Shown: piece after piece, positions 6,035 to 7,554 of the stretch | Layout: each line of letters starts with the position of its first letter | Position numbering within the stretch: position 1 is the stretch's first letter | DNA from: Phycisphaerales bacterium | Lineage (GTDB): Bacteria; Planctomycetota; Phycisphaerae; UBA1845 | Direction: 5' to 3' | Assembly: GCA_030612785.1 (NCBI GenBank) | Contig: JAUWNF010000153.1 | Span: forward strand, 1-7,554 | Length of the DNA: 7,554 nucleotides | The notes under the pieces: model-generated | Told to the model about the DNA's origin: nothing | Database searches by the model: none | What the model saw: only the letters and a program-made list of their open reading frames with translations | Program-made: the position numbers and the translations under genes

Positions 6035-6524
6035 GGCCGTCCTCCATCTTGCGGGCCTCGACGTACGCGATCGCCCCTTCGTGGGTCTTGGTTTCGATGA
6101 CCAAGCCACCAGACGTGAGGCGTTTGGTCATCCACTTGAGGTCCAGGCCCGTCTTGAAGACGTTGGCTAGGGAGTCCTGCGGCCCGAAGAGCAACGTGAT
6201 GGCTTGTTCCCGAGGGAGCGTGTCGTTGGCCAGGAGATTGCCGATCGTGTAAAAATCGGTGAACGCGATCTTAATGACGCCGCCGGGCCGAAGCTTCCTC
6301 AGCCAATTGGCCAGGACCTGCTCCACAACCGGCGTCGGGAAACACTGAAGCACGTTCAGGGCCAGGATTTCCTCGACCGAGCCATCCTGGCAGACCCAAT
6401 CGAGTTGGCCCACGTCGCCCTGGCGGAACACCTCCGGCGGCAACGGCTGCTTCGCCGGGATCACGTCAAGGTTGAGATAGTCGGGGCGAACGTCGTTACC
6501 GCACCCCAAGTTCAGCTTGGTCAT
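6015..6524 (-). CDS. Class I SAM-dependent methyltransferase
   Basis: 169 residues, short for the class but containing the whole Rossmann core. Motif I is LNLGCGN (4-10), the glycine-rich SAM-binding loop; NLDV (18-21) supplies the acidic residue after strand 2 that should hold the SAM ribose (Asp20). A DGSVEEILALNVLQCF segment matches motif III and the 'hinge' seen in predicted methyltransferases of polysaccharide clusters, and LRKLRPGGVIKIAFTDF is the usual strand-5 region. No target-recognition domain is visible, so the substrate, perhaps a sugar hydroxyl given the glycosyltransferase neighbours, is inferred only. ATG 6524 is chosen over an upstream in-frame start because GAGGGA lies 6 bases before it, over the stop codon of the GT4-like gene. 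The gap to that gene is 10 bases. The 3' end overlaps the next gene by 20 bases. Confidence 0.82.
   Translation of the reverse strand: MTKLNLGCGNDVRPDYLNLDVIPAKQPLPPEVFRQGDVGQLDWVCQDGSVEEILALNVLQCFPTPVVEQVLANWLRKLRPGGVIKIAFTDFYTIGNLLANDTLPREQAITLLFGPQDSLANVFKTGLDLKWMTKRLTSGGLVIETKTHEGAIAYVEARKMEDGHVGHAV
6041..6045 (-). promoter_or_regulatory. Internal Shine-Dalgarno site for the Cys-cluster GT2-like gene
   Basis: GGAGG on the - strand, six bases before ATG 6034. It lies inside the last codons of the methyltransferase gene and decides the start of the overlapping gene. Confidence 0.75.
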
Positions 6525-6530
6525 CTGTTT

Positions 6531-6536
6531 TCCCTC
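6531..6536 (-). promoter_or_regulatory. Shine-Dalgarno site that fixes the methyltransferase start
   Basis: GAGGGA on the - strand, six bases before ATG 6524. It partly overlaps the TGA stop (6537-6535) of the GT4-like gene. Confidence 0.7.
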
Positions 6537-7554
6537 ACTTGGCCAAAGACTCGGCATACCTCTCCATCCACGTACACGCCGGACGATCGACCGTGTCCCT
6601 GAACACTTCCGTCCACTTCGCGGCGAAGCTCTGCTCGCTGAAGAGCCTCACGGCCGACCGCCTCGCAGCTTGGCCCAGGGCACGAGCCTGGTCCTGGTCC
6701 GCGAGCAACTCTTCAAGGTGCCTGCGCATCTCGGCCGGTTCGGCGGCGACGTATCCGTTGACGCCGCTGTCGATGAGTTCCTCGACGATCGGCGATCTGT
6801 GTGAGACGATCGGGCATCCCACCGCCATCGCCCGCATCAGGGCCACCGGCGTTGTCCTGCACTGCTCGGTGTTGAGGAACACGGAGGCGCTGCGGCAGGA
6901 CGCCGCGAGTTGTTCCCCGCTCTTGGCCGCCTCCGAAAAGCCCGGACTGTCGCCGACCGGATTCACCGGAAGTCCCCGAGTGACTTCGCGCCACACGTCG
7001 AAGCCTGCCTCGGGTCGGTGGGTGTACCCGTCCACCACGGTCAGGACTTTGCCGTCACCGCCCCCCCAGCCACGGAACAGGTCCGTGTCCACCGGGGCGT
7101 AGATCACGGTCACGTCGTCCCGGTCGCCGTCGAATCCCCACGCCCTTGCCGCGGTGTGTGAGCCGAATACGTTGCGGTCCCCGCCCATGGCCCGGAGCGC
7201 AGCCAGTTGCCGCTCGGTGATTTGCGTAGGGGGCGGTTCCCGCTCCACGCAGACCATCGGGCAGTTGCTTCGCTGAGCGAACTGGGCCAGCGGCTGCCAG
7301 TCGATGGTGCGCCCGAAGGACACGATGAGATCGATCCGCATGTCGGGCTGGAACACCACCGGCGTGTTCAGCACATGGCAGTTTGGCGGGTAAATCTCGG
7401 GATTCTGGGTTTTCTGGGCGTTGACCGGCGGCAGGATCAGGAACCGATGGTTCGTTTTCAGGATCGGCAACTGATAGCTCGTGTCACCCCGGACCAGCGC
7501 GATGGTCAGCGACTTGGCCGGGTTCCGGTTGACACCCCTCAAGATGGCACTGAA
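6535..7554 (-). CDS. GT4-like glycosyltransferase, possibly incomplete at its 5' end
   Basis: The frame is open to the right window edge (339 codons visible). TTG 7542 is the only in-frame start candidate near the edge, so the true start may lie outside. Counting from that TTG: an irregular N-terminal domain (1-120) without the usual GGxxxH loop; NVFGSHTAARAWGF with VTVIYAPVDTDLF (124-156), the inter-domain region where GT4 enzymes read 'PNGVD'; then a donor-binding domain ending in LMRAMAVGCPIVS (235-247), VEELIDSGVNGYVA (253-266) and a C-terminal helix pair. In GT4 enzymes the E-x7-E pair sits before and within the 'EAMA' helix. Here both positions are arginine (Arg229 and Arg237), with Glu226 the nearest acid. 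The fold is clear; retaining activity is uncertain. The gene heads the visible part of the operon, 10 bases before the methyltransferase. Confidence 0.78.
   Translation of the reverse strand, partial: FSAILRGVNRNPAKSLTIALVRGDTSYQLPILKTNHRFLILPPVNAQKTQNPEIYPPNCHVLNTPVVFQPDMRIDLIVSFGRTIDWQPLAQFAQRSNCPMVCVEREPPPTQITERQLAALRAMGGDRNVFGSHTAARAWGFDGDRDDVTVIYAPVDTDLFRGWGGGDGKVLTVVDGYTHRPEAGFDVWREVTRGLPVNPVGDSPGFSEAAKSGEQLAASCRSASVFLNTEQCRTTPVALMRAMAVGCPIVSHRSPIVEELIDSGVNGYVAAEPAEMRRHLEELLADQDQARALGQAARRSAVRLFSEQSFAAKWTEVFRDTVDRPACTWMERYAESLAK

Noticed and set aside
5150..6100. A 316-codon + strand frame opposite the two GT2-like genes.
   Set aside because: It has no recognisable domain and runs across two real overlapping - strand genes with good start signals.
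6035..6109. A 25-residue N-terminal extension of the Cys-cluster GT2-like protein.
   Set aside because: The extension is low-complexity R/S/P sequence read out of frame with the methyltransferase, and a GGAGG site supports the ATG at 6034.

Overview
The window holds eight coding regions and almost no non-coding space. It looks like bacterial or bacteriophage DNA of moderate to high GC. A planctomycete-like host, or a large phage or prophage, would fit the style of the genes, but nothing in the sequence fixes the taxon. No rRNA, tRNA, CRISPR array, insertion sequence or integrase was seen.

Region A (about 1-2470) is lower in GC by eye (about 55% in the one 60-base line I counted) and holds two convergent genes. 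The left one, on the + strand, is the 3' part of a radical SAM enzyme. Its beginning, including the Fe-S cysteine motif, lies outside the window. The right one, on the - strand, encodes a protein of about 460 residues that I do not recognise, apart from a C-terminal zinc-binding module resembling the metal-binding domain of Ada. A plausible sigma70-type promoter lies just upstream of its first ATG.

Region B (about 2560-7554) is GC-richer. It is one tightly packed - strand operon, read from right to left. The order is: GT4-like glycosyltransferase (cut by the window edge), SAM-dependent methyltransferase, a divergent GT2-like protein with an N-terminal cysteine cluster, a GT2 glycosyltransferase, a small protein of GT-B-like appearance, a putative Rad52-like single-strand annealing protein with a SAP-like N-terminus, and a Whirly-like single-stranded-DNA-binding protein. 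Junctions are short overlaps or gaps of a few bases, and several start codons have clear Shine-Dalgarno sites lying in or over the preceding gene. Translational coupling is therefore likely.

The most interesting element is the last pair of the operon. A Rad52-like annealing protein and a Whirly-like ssDNA-binding protein would together form a compact DNA-annealing and recombination module, comparable in logic to phage annealase/SSB pairs but built from a fold best known from plant organelles. Its placement at the end of a sugar- and methyl-transfer gene cluster is unusual for a chromosome and more typical of a large phage or prophage that modifies its own surface, the host surface or its DNA. 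That interpretation is inference.
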